A stretch of DNA of 64,000 bases from a virus. This document shows, in pieces, positions 7,478 through 15,043 of this stretch; the first letter of the stretch is position 1, and the number at the start of each line of letters is the position of its first letter. The DNA lies in IMG/VR virus record IMGVR_UViG_3300036945_000368, positions 16,031 to 80,030 of that record; one strand, written 5' to 3'. A program made the position numbers and the translations under genes. Under the pieces are notes generated by a model that saw nothing but the letters and a program-made list of their open reading frames with translations, searched no databases and had not been told where the DNA came from.

Positions 7478-9769
7478 ATGCGTTTTATTATCGACATTGA
7501 GAGTACAAATCTTTTACAAAACGGTTTAGATTACTCTGTAATGCCTTATGCACTGAAGCCTGATTACAAGGTATGGTGTGTTGTCATCCGTAACCTAGAT
7601 ACTAAGGCCGTGATTTCATTGGTTAAAGAAGAGATCACTAAGGAACGTATTCAGCATATCCTACGCGACTGCACCGAAATTATCGGTCATAACATTGTGG
7701 CCTTCGACTTGCCAGTGCTTAAGCTGTATGGTGTTATGGAGTATCGTGTAGGTTATCCAGATCAACCATCTACAGTGTTCGGCATCCCTTGTAAGATTAC
7801 CGACACGCTATTATGGTCAAAATTGCTCAGTCCTGATCGTTTTGGTGGACATAGCCTTGATGCATGGGGTAAGCGTTTAGGTAACCACAAAACTCACTTT
7901 GAAGAATGGGACCGTTTTTCTCAGGAGATGCTGGATTACTGTATTCAAGATACAAGCGTCAACGAGACTGTGCATTATGAGTTGATTGAAGAGCAAGGCG
8001 ATCATCCTTGGGACCGCGCATACTCTGTTGAAGTTAAACTCACAGATTTAACACTACGTCAAGAGTTATTCGGCTTTGATTTTAACGTACAACTGGCAGA
8101 GCAAAACCTTGCAGAGCTTAACAAGATGATGCAAGATATCGCTGTAAAAGTTGACCCACTGTTGCCAAAGAAGCGCATGTCTAAGGTAGCTGCAAGCTTC
8201 TACGAGTTACCTAAGATTAGATTTAAAAAGAACGGTGATGTATCATCTAACTTGCTCAAGTTCTGTGAAAAGACCGGCGCTGTATTATCTGAGAATAAGG
8301 AAACGATTGTTCTCGAAGGGAAAACATTTCCGCTGAATACTGACGAACCATTAAAGACACACGTAGATGCTGACATTGAAGATATAGATGTAGTAAAGGG
8401 TTACTTGATTTCATTAGGTTGGGAACCAACAGAAGTTAAAGAACGTGACATTGTTAAGAAGACAGATAAATCAATTCGTACCTATGCGGAAATCTTAGTT
8501 GCTATTGAACGCTACGTTGCACAAACCGAAACGTCTGTATTCCGTGAGTTGCGCTTAGACTTGATTGGCTGCAGTATGAACAATCTAAAACGTTATTTAG
8601 AAGGTAAGATTGATGGTAGCAAGCCAATCTATCTACCCACTACACCGAAGCTGACAGTAGGCGTTGAAAAAGAAATCTGTCCTGCACTAATTCAGTTAGG
8701 TGAGAAAGCCGACTTCGTGAAAGATGTTGTGCATTACTACACGTACCGTCACCGCCGCAATTCAATTGCTGGTGGTGTACTGGATGAAGATGGCGACCCT
8801 GTAACTGGTTTCTTAAGTAACGTCCGTGAAGATGGTCGTATTCCTACGCCTGCAGATACTTTAGGCGCTAATACTGGTAGGTATCGTCACAAGATTGTAT
8901 GTAATGTTCCTCGTGTAACTTCGTTATATGGTGAGCAAATGCGTAACTTATTCGGCGCTGGTAAAGGGTTGTGGCAACTAGGCTATGACTTTGCATCACT
9001 AGAAGCTCGTGTAATGGGTCACTACGTATTGCCATACACTGATGGGGAAGCATTGGCTATTTCATTGATTGCAGAGAAGCCCAACGATATTCATAGTATC
9101 AACGCACGTAAATTAGGTATTGACCGTAACTCAGCGAAGTCATTTAGCTACGCTGCTATTTACGGTGCTCAACCTAAGAAGCTTGCAAAGATGCTAGGTA
9201 TTTCATTAGACGAAGCTAAGGTACTATTCAACAACTATTGGGATGCTGTACCTGCATTGAAGCAGTTAAAAGAAGACTTAGAGAAAGCATGGGTATCACG
9301 CGATAAGAAGCACATTAAAGGGTTGGATGGTCGTCTACTATCAACACGTAGTAAACACAGCCTTATTAACGTTCTATTTCAATCTGGCGGTGCTATTGCT
9401 GCTAAGTGGTCTGCTGTTCGTTTAGCTCAAGCTATGGAAGAGCGTGGTATCTTGGGTGACCCGTTTGTTAACGATAAAACCGAAGCTAAGGTGTGGTGGT
9501 TGATTCACATGCATGACGAACAACAAATGGCTTGTCACCCTTCATTGATGCAAGTTAAGAGTTTTGCTACCGATGATGAAGCTAAGGCTGCACTATGCGA
9601 AGGTTCTAGTGCAATTGGTCACGGTTCTAAGGGGGCATATGTTGGTTTTAAGACACAGCCAGTTGAGTGCATTGATATCGGTATCAAGCAAGCGGTTAAG
9701 GAGTTAGGTTTAAGAGTTGAGTTAGGCTTTGAGTGGATACCCGGTATGTCTTGGGGACAATGCCATTGA
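7478..9769 (+). CDS. DNA polymerase, family A, T7 gp5-like
   Basis: 763 residues with an N-terminal 3'-5' exonuclease domain (motif I DIESTN with D6 and E8; motif II NIVAFDLPVL; motif III YCIQDTS) and a C-terminal polymerase domain. Polymerase motif A is DFASLEARV, motif B is RNSAKSFSYAAIYG and motif C is HMHDEQQ. In motif B a tyrosine sits where T7 polymerase has Tyr526. This is the replicative polymerase. T7 uses host thioredoxin as clamp; a small thioredoxin-like gene lies at 21503-21748, but a partnership is only a guess. AAAGGAAG precedes the start. Confidence 0.95.
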   Translation: MRFIIDIESTNLLQNGLDYSVMPYALKPDYKVWCVVIRNLDTKAVISLVKEEITKERIQHILRDCTEIIGHNIVAFDLPVLKLYGVMEYRVGYPDQPSTVFGIPCKITDTLLWSKLLSPDRFGGHSLDAWGKRLGNHKTHFEEWDRFSQEMLDYCIQDTSVNETVHYELIEEQGDHPWDRAYSVEVKLTDLTLRQELFGFDFNVQLAEQNLAELNKMMQDIAVKVDPLLPKKRMSKVAASFYELPKIRFKKNGDVSSNLLKFCEKTGAVLSENKETIVLEGKTFPLNTDEPLKTHVDADIEDIDVVKGYLISLGWEPTEVKERDIVKKTDKSIRTYAEILVAIERYVAQTETSVFRELRLDLIGCSMNNLKRYLEGKIDGSKPIYLPTTPKLTVGVEKEICPALIQLGEKADFVKDVVHYYTYRHRRNSIAGGVLDEDGDPVTGFLSNVREDGRIPTPADTLGANTGRYRHKIVCNVPRVTSLYGEQMRNLFGAGKGLWQLGYDFASLEARVMGHYVLPYTDGEALAISLIAEKPNDIHSINARKLGIDRNSAKSFSYAAIYGAQPKKLAKMLGISLDEAKVLFNNYWDAVPALKQLKEDLEKAWVSRDKKHIKGLDGRLLSTRSKHSLINVLFQSGGAIAAKWSAVRLAQAMEERGILGDPFVNDKTEAKVWWLIHMHDEQQMACHPSLMQVKSFATDDEAKAALCEGSSAIGHGSKGAYVGFKTQPVECIDIGIKQAVKELGLRVELGFEWIPGMSWGQCH

Positions 9770-9772
9770 TTG

Positions 9773-9800
9773 TTGCAAATGCTAATTTGTATGCTATACT
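9773..9800 (+). promoter_or_regulatory. sigma70-like promoter
   Basis: TTGCAA (9773-9778), a 16-base spacer ending ATGC, then TATACT (9795-9800). It lies just after the polymerase stop and 24 bases upstream of the next small gene. The extended -10 context is the same as at 2285 and 60323. Confidence 0.6.
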
Positions 9801-9824
9801 GCATGCATCTTGAAAGGATTAGAA

Positions 9825-10028
9825 ATGTTGCGAGGAATATCACTTGACTATGAAACTGCAGACAGAATCACTGTGCTGGTTCTTAAAGAACAACTGAGCT
9901 TTATGCAAGAATCATTAAGAGCAAAACTGGAAGATGACAAGTACCTACACCCAACTGACTCAGAACTGTATACAGAAAAGTATATTCCATCAATAAAAAT
10001 GTTATTAGAATATTTTGGAGAACAGTGA
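9825..10028 (+). CDS. hypothetical protein, 67 aa
   Basis: I prefer ATG 9825 over the in-frame upstream codon at 9810, because AAAGGA (9813-9818) then lies six bases before the start. The product is short, mostly helical and charged, with no membrane segment or known motif. It is a one-gene unit between the polymerase gene and tRNA-Arg, with its own promoter. Function unknown. Confidence 0.65.
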   Translation: MLRGISLDYETADRITVLVLKEQLSFMQESLRAKLEDDKYLHPTDSELYTEKYIPSIKMLLEYFGEQ

Positions 10029-10043
10029 ATTCTATGTTATAAT
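10015..10043 (+). promoter_or_regulatory. promoter for tRNA-Arg and downstream RNA
   Basis: TTGGAG (10015-10020), 17 bases, TATAAT (10038-10043), nine bases before the tRNA. The -35 overlaps the end of the small coding gene. Confidence 0.5.
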
Positions 10044-10051
10044 GCAATTAA

Positions 10052-10126
10052 GCGTTTGTAGTACAATGGAAAGTACAACAGGTTTCTACCCTGTGAATGG
10101 TGGTTCGATTCCATCCAGACGCACCA
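10052..10126 (+). tRNA. tRNA-Arg(UCU)
   Basis: A full cloverleaf of 75 bases with encoded CCA. The acceptor is GCGTTTG paired with CAGACGC, the D-arm is GTAC/GTAC, and the anticodon stem ACAGG/CCTGT encloses loop TTTCTAC (anticodon TCT, reads AGA). The T-arm has the canonical loop TTCGATT. AGA is a codon common in AT-rich phage genes and often poorly served by hosts, the usual reason offered for carrying this tRNA. Confidence 0.92.
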
Positions 10127-10316
10127 GATAAGCCCCGCTATGCTTGTTACTCGTATCCCTAGAGCCAGCAGCACACTTCAGCGCCATATGAGCATAAATC
10201 TTGCCGCATATGGGTAAAATACATGTTACAATTGGTCGTGTAACAGTACGGACCTCCAGACCTGCGGATTGTCGTCCAATAGGAAAAGACACTACAACAA
10301 CTGTTTAGGGACAGAG
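10127..10316 (+). other. hairpin-rich non-coding segment between tRNA-Arg and the folded leader
   Basis: No convincing reading frame. Perfect inverted repeats are CCATATG/CATATGG (10184-10190 and 10207-10213) and TGTTACA/TGTAACA (10224-10230 and 10239-10245, loop 8). It follows tRNA-Arg directly and runs into the larger folded element at 10317, so all of it may lie on one transcript from the promoter at 10015. Confidence 0.45.
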
Positions 10317-10431
10317 GTTATAGTTCAGTATATTTCAGGTTGGGTAAGTTAACGTGACTTACTATTTGGATATAATAGGCTAGATAATTACTAGTGCTTA
10401 TATTAAGATACGGAATATGCTGAACTATAAC
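10317..10431 (+). ncRNA. multi-hairpin structured RNA or 5' leader of unknown type
   Basis: A closing stem of 17 pairs joins 10317-10333 to 10415-10431, with 16 Watson-Crick pairs and one U-G pair that exists only if the plus strand is the RNA. Inside are three consecutive hairpins with 7-base loops: GTAAGT/ACTTAC (10344-10362), TATT/AATA (10363-10377) and CTAG/CTAG (10380-10394). A small CTTA/TAAG hairpin follows at 10397-10407. The stem ends one base before AAGGAGG, the ribosome site of the nucleotidyltransferase gene. It may control that gene, or be a free RNA. I know no family with this shape. Confidence 0.6.
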
Positions 10432-10442
10432 TAAGGAGGGAT

Positions 10443-11246
10443 ATGAAAAATCTTTTGATTGGTTCACGAGCGTTAGCTAATTGGAAACCTGTGCCAATTA
10501 AACTAACAACCGATTGGGACATTATTAGTGCTGCTGATATTTCAACAGACAATATTGAGTGGCATGACAGATCATTCTTGAATAACTATGCCTTCGATAG
10601 TTTTGCTTCAGATGTAACTGGTGAAATTGATGGTGTAAAATTTCATGTAATGAATCCAGTTGGTTTGACGATTATTAAGCGTAGTCATTTATGGCGTGAC
10701 TTATCTTTTGGTAAGCATATTACGCACTACCACAAGTATTTAGCCACTTGGCGACAAACTTTTCATGCAAGCACTGAGCATTTATTGCAAGAGCGTACTA
10801 AGTTAACTATGGAAGCATACCCACAAGGTAATCCAAACTTAATGCAATCTGTTGAGGGTTTCTTTGATGACGCTGTAACTAAGAAATATAGTCATGATTG
10901 GTTGCATGAATTAGTTGCTTATCAATCAAAACCGATGTATACTCGGATGCAGCACAATCCAGATATGGCTTGGTGTGAAAAAGTACTATGGGATAAATTG
11001 TCCTACGAAGAACAGTTACAATGCGTAGCTGAAGAAACATATGTAATCGCTATGGAAAGATTTCTTGTACCTAAGCAATGGGATTTCCCATATCGATTAG
11101 CTTACACTAAATCTTTGGATAAAGTATGTACAACATTATGCTCAGGTTGGTTTAGAGATTTTGCTATCGATAATTACCCTAGTATTCTCGGTCTGTTTAA
11201 TGCAGACAAAATTAACGCTGTAAAAGCAATCATTGAAAAGGAGTGA
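10443..11246 (+). CDS. predicted nucleotidyltransferase, 267 aa
   Basis: The N-terminus LLIGSRALANW followed by TTDWDII matches the GS...DxD signature of the polymerase-beta nucleotidyltransferase fold, with the aspartates at about residues 28 and 30. The rest is helical. Similar phage proteins exist, without a known substrate as far as I know. Members of this superfamily add nucleotides to RNA, including tRNA ends, or to proteins. The gene has a strong AAGGAGG site and sits directly behind tRNA-Arg and a folded RNA, so an RNA substrate is an attractive but unproven idea. Confidence 0.7.
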   Translation: MKNLLIGSRALANWKPVPIKLTTDWDIISAADISTDNIEWHDRSFLNNYAFDSFASDVTGEIDGVKFHVMNPVGLTIIKRSHLWRDLSFGKHITHYHKYLATWRQTFHASTEHLLQERTKLTMEAYPQGNPNLMQSVEGFFDDAVTKKYSHDWLHELVAYQSKPMYTRMQHNPDMAWCEKVLWDKLSYEEQLQCVAEETYVIAMERFLVPKQWDFPYRLAYTKSLDKVCTTLCSGWFRDFAIDNYPSILGLFNADKINAVKAIIEKE

Positions 11247-11249
11247 GTT

Positions 11250-11603
11250 ATGAGTTTACAAGATACAATCAAAGCTTTGTTTGATGAAACAAGCGATAGA
11301 ATTTTAGAGGAAGGTTTTTTCCACGAGGAAATTAGTCCTGATTATGAAGGCTATGAAGAAGACGAAGATTCTGTAGACGGTTTATCAAAAGCATTAACTA
11401 TTGCTCAGGTATCCTTTGAATGCGTAGAACAACACGGTGGCGAAGGTGAAGGTGAAGACTTTTATACTGTCTACAAATTCACTAAGGGCGATGAAACAGT
11501 ATTCGTTAAGTTTCAGGGTTGGTATCAGTCCTACAACGGGTCAGAAATGACTGGTTGGGCTTTCGTTACACCTAAGCAAGTAATGGTGACTGTATATGGT
11601 TAA
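11250..11603 (+). CDS. conserved phage protein, first of a tandem paralogous pair
   Basis: 117 residues. An acidic N-terminal half (many E and D) is followed by a compact C-terminal domain with FVKFQGWYQSYNGSEM. The next gene carries the same domain as IKFDGHYSSYDGAEM, so the pair arose by duplication. The domain resembles a small beta-rich family common in tailed phages; function unknown. It starts 4 bases after the nucleotidyltransferase stop and overlaps the next gene by 8 bases. Confidence 0.75.
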   Translation: MSLQDTIKALFDETSDRILEEGFFHEEISPDYEGYEEDEDSVDGLSKALTIAQVSFECVEQHGGEGEGEDFYTVYKFTKGDETVFVKFQGWYQSYNGSEMTGWAFVTPKQVMVTVYG

Positions 11604-12036
11604 AAAGACTTTACGTACTCAACTAAAAGAAGAGACTAAAACTCTTAAAGAACAAATTGCAGCCCTAATTGCTGAGAAGGAAGCAGAGCTAATTAAGAAT
11701 GCTTCTTTAGCAGATAAGGTTATCTACTTTTTTGAGGACATGCCTCGCTCTGAGGTAGAGGAAGCCATGTTTCGCGGTTATGGGACTTTACTTATTAACA
11801 ACATTAAGGCCCGTTTAAAACCACATAACATTGATTATCATCTAGTTGAAGAACTTGGCGGTGATGAAGTGGAAAGTGGAAATGAATACTGGAAGGTATA
11901 TTCATTCTATGATGGTGTAGAGGACTGTCTTATCAAGTTTGATGGGCACTATTCTTCATATGATGGTGCTGAAATGCGAAACTTTTTCGTCGTCAAGTCA
12001 ACAACAAAACAAATCATAGTATTTGAAAAAGTTTAA
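11596..12036 (+). CDS. conserved phage protein, second of the pair
   Basis: 146 residues. An N-terminal coiled-coil-like stretch (residues 1-45, K/E/L-rich) and a middle helical region precede the same C-terminal domain as the previous gene (IKFDGHYSSYDGAEM). Compared with its paralogue it has gained the coiled coil. Function unknown. It is followed by a tRNA-like gene and the SSB promoter, so it is probably the last gene of the nucleotidyltransferase unit. Confidence 0.75.
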   Translation: MVKKTLRTQLKEETKTLKEQIAALIAEKEAELIKNASLADKVIYFFEDMPRSEVEEAMFRGYGTLLINNIKARLKPHNIDYHLVEELGGDEVESGNEYWKVYSFYDGVEDCLIKFDGHYSSYDGAEMRNFFVVKSTTKQIIVFEKV

Positions 12037-12043
12037 TCTATAA

Positions 12044-12118
12044 GTGAGTGAAGCCGAGAAGTCAGGCAGCGACCTCATAAGTCGTTGGAAGCAGGAGCGT
12101 TACCTGTCGCTCACACCA
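12044..12118 (+). tRNA. tRNA-Met(CAU)-like gene with unusual T-loop
   Basis: A 75-base cloverleaf with encoded CCA. The acceptor is GTGAGTG/CGCTCAC, the D-stem GCC/GGC, and the anticodon stem GCGAC/GTCGT encloses CTCATAA (anticodon CAT). The T-stem is GCAGG/CCTGT. The T-loop is AGCGTTA instead of TTCRANY, base 8 is A instead of T, and the D-loop lacks the usual GG pair. The stems are too complete for a decayed gene. tRNA-Tyr at 57547 has the same odd T-loop. It may be a working tRNA (Met or Ile2) or a tRNA mimic. Confidence 0.65.
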
Positions 12119-12119
12119 G

Positions 12120-12148
12120 TTGACAAGTTGTACCAAATCTGGTATAAT
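12120..12148 (+). promoter_or_regulatory. consensus sigma70 promoter for the SSB gene
   Basis: TTGACA (12120-12125), 17 bases, TATAAT (12143-12148): an exact consensus match and the strongest promoter I see in the window. It starts two bases after the tRNA-like gene. The 75-base leader that follows contains TGGCAG/CTGCCA and tandem CCTAAAGT repeats. Confidence 0.85.
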
Positions 12149-12225
12149 TTGTGCTTAGGTTGGCAGACCTTAAAACTGCCACACAATAGTCAATCCTAAA
12201 GTCAACCCTAAAGTAAGGAGTTTAT

Positions 12226-12879
12226 ATGAGTTTCAACAGAGAAAAAATTTCTGGTATGTTAGTTTACGTTTCCGTTAATGAGGCTAAGAAAGCACTGCAA
12301 AAAGCTGGCGCTCCAAAGAAGCCAGATGAATGGAAAGCAAGCGTAGTAATTACCGATGAAGATTATGCAGATGATTTAGAAGCATATGCAAAAGAACTAG
12401 ATACGATGATTTCCCTCAAGAAAGTCAAACGTACTGAGTTCGAAAATATCTACAAGGTAGCACCTCCTGAAGGTGATGGAAAGAACGTATGGGTCTTTAC
12501 ATTACGCAAGAGTACTGAGCTTGGTAAAACTGGTAAACCAGTACCTGAACTCTATCAACCAAAAGCATTCGAAAAAGTCGGTAAAACACTAGTCGATATT
12601 ACGCATTCTAAATTAGTCGGTAATGGTTCATACGGTTCTATTAGCGTAGATAAGTTTGAACGTCAAACTGGTGGTGCATCATTGTTCTTAAAGAACGTTT
12701 TAGTAACAGACTTAGTTGAGTACACTCAAGCTGAGAGTAATTACCAAGCTGGTTCTGAGTTTGATGATGAAGCTGATGGTGACGATACCCCTGCAGAGAA
12801 GCCAGCTAAAGCAGCTGCTAAACCTGCTAAGGCTAAAGTCGCTAAAGAAGCTGCAGAGGATGATGACACACCATTCTAA
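12226..12879 (+). CDS. ssb: single-stranded DNA-binding protein, T7 gp2.5-like
   Basis: 217 residues: an N-terminal OB-like domain of about 165 residues, then an acidic and A/K-rich linker ending DDDTPF. The acidic tail with terminal aromatic residue is the hallmark of phage and bacterial SSBs and docks replication partners. The position in a T7-type replication block supports the call. It is expressed from a consensus promoter and closed by a terminator, a one-gene unit suited to high output. AAGGAG precedes ATG 12226. Confidence 0.85.
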   Translation: MSFNREKISGMLVYVSVNEAKKALQKAGAPKKPDEWKASVVITDEDYADDLEAYAKELDTMISLKKVKRTEFENIYKVAPPEGDGKNVWVFTLRKSTELGKTGKPVPELYQPKAFEKVGKTLVDITHSKLVGNGSYGSISVDKFERQTGGASLFLKNVLVTDLVEYTQAESNYQAGSEFDDEADGDDTPAEKPAKAAAKPAKAKVAKEAAEDDDTPF

Positions 12880-12883
12880 GGTT

Positions 12884-12903
12884 AAGGGCTTCGGCCCTTT
12901 TCC
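12884..12903 (+). terminator. intrinsic terminator after SSB
   Basis: AAGGGC, loop TTCG, GCCCTT, then T bases. The UUCG-type loop makes a very stable hairpin five bases after the SSB stop. Confidence 0.85.
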
Positions 12904-12924
12904 ATAGATTACTAAAAGGAATTT

Positions 12925-13122
12925 ATGACAAAAGATATTATTACCATTATTACTATTTTTGTACTTGCTGTACTAGTTGTAATTTTTGCCCCTCTTGCTA
13001 CACTATGGGCAGTCAATGCACTGTTTCCAATGTTAGCTATTCCCTACAACTTTTACAGCTGGTTAGCTGTGATAGTTTTGAATCTAACATTACGCTCAAG
13101 CGTTTCATTTAAGAAGGATTAA
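12925..13122 (+). CDS. small membrane protein, 65 aa
   Basis: Two likely membrane segments (residues 5-28 and 38-56), separated by a short loop with P and N. AAAAGGAA precedes ATG 12925. No known family. It lies just behind SSB and ahead of a short coiled-coil gene. Function unknown; membrane location is inferred from hydrophobicity. Confidence 0.65.
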   Translation: MTKDIITIITIFVLAVLVVIFAPLATLWAVNALFPMLAIPYNFYSWLAVIVLNLTLRSSVSFKKD

Positions 13123-13123
13123 T

Positions 13124-13342
13124 ATGCAAAGTAAAGAAGCAATCGCAAAGCTGGTACGCTTATATACAGAAGAACAATCGCTTGCCGAAGACGTTAAAGC
13201 CGTTAAGGATGAAGCAAAAGATTCAGGCTTAGACCCTGCAATCTTAAGCGCAGTAGCCAAGGCTATTGTCAAGAATAAAGTAGACGACTTAATTGCCAAG
13301 TCTAACGAAGTTCTAAAAGCTATCGATATTTCACGTAGCTAA
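13124..13342 (+). CDS. GapR/DUF2312-like small helical protein
   Basis: 72 residues, all helical. The segment EEQSLAEDVKAVKDEAKDSGLD has the pattern of the DUF2312/UPF0335 family, whose studied member GapR is a DNA-binding protein that tracks overtwisted DNA. The phage protein is about the family's length but aligns only over this part. A role in DNA topology during replication fits the location. The start is one base after the previous stop. Confidence 0.55.
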   Translation: MQSKEAIAKLVRLYTEEQSLAEDVKAVKDEAKDSGLDPAILSAVAKAIVKNKVDDLIAKSNEVLKAIDISRS

Positions 13343-13348
13343 TATGAT

Positions 13349-13377
13349 ACCCGAAGGATAAAACCTTCGGGTTTTTT
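13349..13377 (+). terminator. strong intrinsic terminator
   Basis: Nine-pair stem ACCCGAAGG/CCTTCGGGT with loop ATAAAA, running into six T bases. It lies between the GapR-like gene and the exonuclease gene. Confidence 0.9.
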
Positions 13378-13393
13378 GTTAGAAAGGAAGATA

Positions 13394-14374
13394 ATGACAG
13401 AGAGAGTTTTAATCATTGATGGCGACTTAATCGCTTACCGCTTTGCTGCAGCGGGTGAACAACGCAGTGTTTCAGTAAAACACATTAAATCAAATAAAGA
13501 ACGTATCTTCAAGAATCGTACGACCTTTAAAGAATTTCTAGTTGAAAAGAAGTATGAGTATAAACCTGAAGACTATCTGATTGAAGATATTCAGACAGTG
13601 GGTAGTAAAGATTTTACATTAGGCACTATTGAGAAATTCCTAACACGGATGAAAGAAGAGACTTGGGCTGACCGTATGGAAATCTATATCGGCTCTGGTG
13701 ATACCTTCAGACATAGATTAGCCTTACCTGTAGGGTACAAGAGTAATCGTGCTGATAACTTACGACCTTTACTTTTAGATGATACTCGCCACTACCTTAA
13801 AGTAAAATATCGTGCTCATGTAGTGCCTGCCTCTGGATTAGAAGTTGATGATGTTATCACCATTCGTTCATACGAAGAGCTTGCCAAAGGTAATGACCCT
13901 ATTCTTGTCAGTAATGATAAAGACGCACAACAAAGCTCAGGTATTCAAGTACTAAATTGGCAGAAGGACCCTTGGGAATTAAAGATGATTCCAACTGTCG
14001 GTTCGTTGTACAAGGAAAAAGCTGCGGTAAAAGGTGAAGGACTAATGTTCTTAGCTTTACAAACGTTGTCTGGCGATACAGCTGACTGCTACTGTGGCTA
14101 CGATTTGTCTCAAGTTAAGTACGGACCTACAAAAGCAATGAAAGCTCTAGAAGGCGCTAAAACAGAGCAGGAAGTACTGGAGATACTAATCAGTGAATTC
14201 AAGCGGTTATATCCTGCCGAATTTACATATACTGATTGTCACGGTGTAGAACATGCAGATGCAGATTGGCGTGATATGCTTCAGATGTATTGGGAGTGTG
14301 CTTACATGAAACGTAGTTGGGATGATGGAAGTAGTTTCGTACAATTTGCTGGTGAACGAGGTGTTTACTTATGA
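13394..14374 (+). CDS. 5'-3' exonuclease / flap nuclease, PIN-FEN family
   Basis: 326 residues. IIDGDLIAYRFA places acidic metal ligands at D9 and D11. LEVDDVIT, SNDKDAQQ and LSGDTADCYCG follow in the order seen in phage 5'-3' exonucleases (T7 gp6, T5 D15 class). It would remove RNA primers and resect ends. I chose ATG 13394, five bases after AAGGAAG, rather than the codon at 13376, which lies inside the terminator's T run. The stop overlaps the next start (ATGA), coupling it to the endonuclease. Confidence 0.85.
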   Translation: MTERVLIIDGDLIAYRFAAAGEQRSVSVKHIKSNKERIFKNRTTFKEFLVEKKYEYKPEDYLIEDIQTVGSKDFTLGTIEKFLTRMKEETWADRMEIYIGSGDTFRHRLALPVGYKSNRADNLRPLLLDDTRHYLKVKYRAHVVPASGLEVDDVITIRSYEELAKGNDPILVSNDKDAQQSSGIQVLNWQKDPWELKMIPTVGSLYKEKAAVKGEGLMFLALQTLSGDTADCYCGYDLSQVKYGPTKAMKALEGAKTEQEVLEILISEFKRLYPAEFTYTDCHGVEHADADWRDMLQMYWECAYMKRSWDDGSSFVQFAGERGVYL

Positions 14375-14868
14375 CGATTGACCTTTACAACACAGCAGAT
14401 GTTAAGAAGGTAAGAGAGGCATTGACAGAAGAGCAGAACAATATTGATGCTCTTACTGGCTTGCCTATCCAATCTAAACAACACTGCCTCGACCACAATC
14501 ATTCTACAATGAAAGTAAGGGCAGTACTTTCCAGACAATCTAACGCAGCCTTAGGTAAGATTGAAAATATTTGGACTAGGTACTTAAGTTATTGGTATCC
14601 TCATGACTTACCTACATTCTTAGAACAATCTGCTGAATACTTACGTAGACCAGATGATGATAGATACCATCACCCACATTGGATAAAGAAGGCTAATACA
14701 GCTTTTAATAAGTTAAATGAATCTAATAAGGATAAGGTACTTACTGCATTGGGTTGTGATAAATGCAAGAATGGTGCAGAACGTAAAAAAGCATTTCAGA
14801 AGGCTATATTGACAAAACAGTTTAGTTATGATACACTGTGTGACTTTATTGACAATGCAAAGGAGTAA
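14371..14868 (+). CDS. recombination endonuclease VII-like protein
   Basis: 165 residues. The core has LTGLPI, then LDHNHST with the catalytic H/N residues, then RQSNAALG, matching the His-Me finger core of T4 endonuclease VII. A CDKCKNG motif in the C-terminal part may hold a zinc. The first zinc CxxC of classic members is absent in the N-terminus. Such enzymes resolve Holliday junctions and trim branched DNA before packaging. It is coupled to the exonuclease gene by ATGA. Confidence 0.8.
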   Translation: MTIDLYNTADVKKVREALTEEQNNIDALTGLPIQSKQHCLDHNHSTMKVRAVLSRQSNAALGKIENIWTRYLSYWYPHDLPTFLEQSAEYLRRPDDDRYHHPHWIKKANTAFNKLNESNKDKVLTALGCDKCKNGAERKKAFQKAILTKQFSYDTLCDFIDNAKE

Positions 14869-14869
14869 T

Positions 14870-15043
14870 ATGTTTATTAAAGTAGTAAAATGCCATGATA
14901 AGATGCTATGGTACTCTAAGCATGTTGGTGAAATATTTGAAGTTCTACGTGAAGAGGAAGCTATCTATTGGGCTAGGGAACGAAACTTATGGAACTGTTT
15001 AAATTGGATTCGTAAACTAGATTGTGAGGTAGTAGATGGCTGA
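14870..15043 (+). CDS. hypothetical protein, 57 aa
   Basis: ATG 14870 is chosen for the AGGAG five bases before it; the same frame is open further upstream, inside the endonuclease gene. The protein is small, basic-aromatic (several W) and possibly an SH3-like fold, but I recognise no family. It overlaps the next gene by 8 bases. Function unknown. Confidence 0.6.
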   Translation: MFIKVVKCHDKMLWYSKHVGEIFEVLREEEAIYWARERNLWNCLNWIRKLDCEVVDG

